Below are positions 62,932 through 64,000 of a stretch of DNA of 64,000 nucleotides, in pieces. The DNA is from Oligoflexia bacterium (GTDB taxonomy: Bacteria > Bdellovibrionota_G > JANQFH01). The DNA lies in NCBI GenBank assembly GCA_028277945.1, contig JANQFH010000056.1, forward strand, positions 281,093 to 345,092. The letters run 5' to 3'. The notes under the pieces were generated by a model. The model had not been told where the DNA came from, ran no database searches, and saw only the letters and a program-made list of their open reading frames with translations. The position numbers and the translations under genes are program-made. The first letter of the stretch is position 1, and every line of letters begins with the position of its first letter.

Positions 62932-63198
62932 TATGACAAAAATAAAAGCGCTGCCAACCGAGAAAAGCATGGGGTTGATTTTGAAAGTGCCCAGGAGATC
63001 TGGCAACAGCAACACCTTGTGCTCGAAGGCAGAGATGTGCAAGGAGAACAGCGCTATTTGGCCATCGGTCCAATAGGGAAGAGGCTGTATTCGGCTATAT
63101 TTGCCATGCGGCACAACAGCATCCGCATTATTAGTTGCCGACGAGCACGTAAGAGTGAGGAGAGACTCTATGAAGAAACGTGGAAAGATAACCGCTAA
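62920..63198 (+). CDS. brnT: BrnT-family toxin
   Basis: A 92-residue RelE-like ribonuclease toxin: FTYDKNKSAANREKHGVDFE, SAQEIWQQQHLVLEGRDV, RYLAIGPIGKRLYSAIFA and IRIISCRRARKSEERLYEE are the BrnT family motifs (H, D and R near the active site). It inhibits growth by cleaving RNA, and is neutralised by BrnA, whose gene overlaps it by 29 nt. Confidence 0.93.
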   Translation: MIFTYDKNKSAANREKHGVDFESAQEIWQQQHLVLEGRDVQGEQRYLAIGPIGKRLYSAIFAMRHNSIRIISCRRARKSEERLYEETWKDNR

Positions 63199-63424
63199 GG
63201 CATTGGACAAAAAATTTGACGAGGGCAAAGAGGATATCCTCGAGCACTTTGATGTTAAAAATGCTGCTAAACGTATCGTGCTTGATATGCCTCTTTGGAT
63301 GATCCAGGAGCTTGATAAAGAAGCAGCTCGCCTTGGCAACAGCAGACAAGCCCTCATCAGAAGCTGGCTTGCCCGACTCATTGATGAAAAACAGCGAGAC
63401 GAAAAAAAACAGGCCCACGGATAG
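63170..63424 (+). CDS. brnA: BrnA-family antitoxin
   Basis: An 84-residue antitoxin. The N-terminal part (KITAKALDKKFDEGKEDILE, HFDVKNAAKRIVLDMPLWMI) binds BrnT, and the C-terminal LDKEAARLGNSRQALIRSWLARLIDE is a ribbon-helix-helix. ATG 63170 has GAGGAGAG upstream; a longer frame from 63101 lies inside brnT. Confidence 0.9.
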   Translation: MKKRGKITAKALDKKFDEGKEDILEHFDVKNAAKRIVLDMPLWMIQELDKEAARLGNSRQALIRSWLARLIDEKQRDEKKQAHG

Positions 63425-63533
63425 TCAAGGGGCGTCGCCTTCTGCACACAATACCCCCCTTTACTTCATGAACCCTCTGTGATAGATGCGTTGCATTATC
63501 TACTTTGGATTAAACCATCGCTGAGGGTACCCC

Positions 63534-64000
63534 ATGCATCCCTTCATCCTTATTATTATCACCATAGCTGGCCTGACCTCCCCTGATGCTCTAATGGCCT
63601 ATGAGTCTCTAGATGCTCTTCCCACAGAGGCAGAGGTTGAGGCTGAGCTCTTTGGTGAGGTAGACCCTAGCTTCTCAGGCCTACTCACTGAAGATAGCCT
63701 ATGTCATCCTGATCTTTTGGATCTCCTAGATCCAGAGCTAGCTTTAGAAGACAAACCCACTACGCTTATTGTGCAACTCAGCGAGTTCGGGGAGCAGCCC
63801 AACACCGCCTTGCGTTTAGGACTTGGAGATTGGGCTGAAGGCTTTGGCCAAGGCGTCACCGCTTCAATAGAGTTATTTCCTAAGTTTCCCTTCTTGTTCA
63901 TCCATCAACTCAGATACAACCTCGATGGGGAAGATGTCGTAGCATTCACGCAAGACCCTTGGCAAAATGGCGCCCTACCCTTACTGCAAGCGCAGCACCA
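63534..64000 (+). CDS. Secreted protein, second member of the duplicated family; runs off window end
   Basis: The first 155 codons are present. Signal peptide MHPFILIIITIAGLTSPDAL is different from that of the paralogue at 61571, but from LPTEAEVEAELFGEVDPS onward the two are about 85-90 percent identical in both DNA and protein. The remainder, including whatever C-terminal module it has, lies beyond the window. BrnTA lies between the two paralogues. ATG 63534 has GAGGG about 8 nt upstream. Confidence 0.75.
   Translation, partial: MHPFILIIITIAGLTSPDALMAYESLDALPTEAEVEAELFGEVDPSFSGLLTEDSLCHPDLLDLLDPELALEDKPTTLIVQLSEFGEQPNTALRLGLGDWAEGFGQGVTASIELFPKFPFLFIHQLRYNLDGEDVVAFTQDPWQNGALPLLQAQH

Noticed and set aside
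1-64000. Prophage or integrative element
   Set aside because: No integrase, capsid, portal, terminase or transposase genes are seen; accessory features are limited to two toxin-antitoxin pairs and repeats.

Overview
The window looks like chromosomal DNA of a Gram-negative bacterium from the broad deltaproteobacterial grade (Myxococcota, Bdellovibrionota, SAR324 or Desulfobacterota); I cannot place it more precisely. The grounds are a phosphate-selective-type porin, two lipoprotein-type signals, LepB, three PilZ-family proteins, two proteins that combine a DUF4388/PATAN-like domain with J-domain-like and helical-repeat regions, a hybrid CheA, and a nusA-infB-rbfA-truB ... rpsO-pnp translation cluster. 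Base composition is close to balanced and GTG/TTG starts are common.

Layout. 1-5.7 kb: the 5' end of a methylmalonyl-CoA mutase gene, ychF, a lidless Hsp70, and the J-domain/TPR proteins that follow it. 5.7-9.3 kb: structured intergenic repeats around a ParB-like gene, a spore-photoproduct-lyase-like radical SAM gene and an orphan gene. 9.3-12.7 kb: a DMT exporter divergent from an HTH regulator, a zinc-ribbon protein, and an acetyltransferase. 12.7-29.6 kb: a long minus-strand block with ispA, xseB, tRNA-Leu, lepB, a phasin-like gene, a helix-hairpin-helix protein, CheA/CheW, pnp, rpsO, two secreted proteins, truB, rbfA, infB and nusA. 29.7-32.8 kb: miaB, a bifunctional-nuclease-family gene, a cyclic-nucleotide-domain gene and a rhomboid, tightly coupled. 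32.8-35.3 kb: a 5'-truncated peptide-binding protein behind a HicAB module, then a 7Fe ferredoxin. 35.3-43 kb: PilZ proteins, an ECF sigma / zinc-finger anti-sigma / CpxP-like cluster, nadC and a TetR regulator. 43-52.4 kb: large secreted proteins, ridA, thiE, a HEAT-repeat membrane protein plus GT2 pair, and citrate synthase. 52.7-60.6 kb: a porin, a VKOR-DsbA fusion, a DUF255 thioredoxin-fold protein, and a two-gene lysine-to-aminoadipate pathway. 60.7-64 kb: three related secreted proteins of unknown function with a BrnTA module between two of them; the last gene runs off the window.

The most unusual content is not protein-coding. Three copies of an 85-120 bp palindromic element (about 5.72-5.84, 5.88-5.97 and 52.49-52.61 kb) keep short cores while their stems change on both sides and remain paired, and each has a small hairpin flanked by GA/GA steps. 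A second, unrelated family forms a tandem array at 8.86-9.16 kb. A third structured element lies downstream of truB (24.10-24.22 kb), and a pair of CCCCGGAG hairpins lies at 36.93-37.03 kb. In several of these the stems tolerate G-T pairs on one strand, which suggests folding as RNA or single-stranded DNA. The best candidate for an undescribed protein system is the secreted family at 60.7-64 kb.
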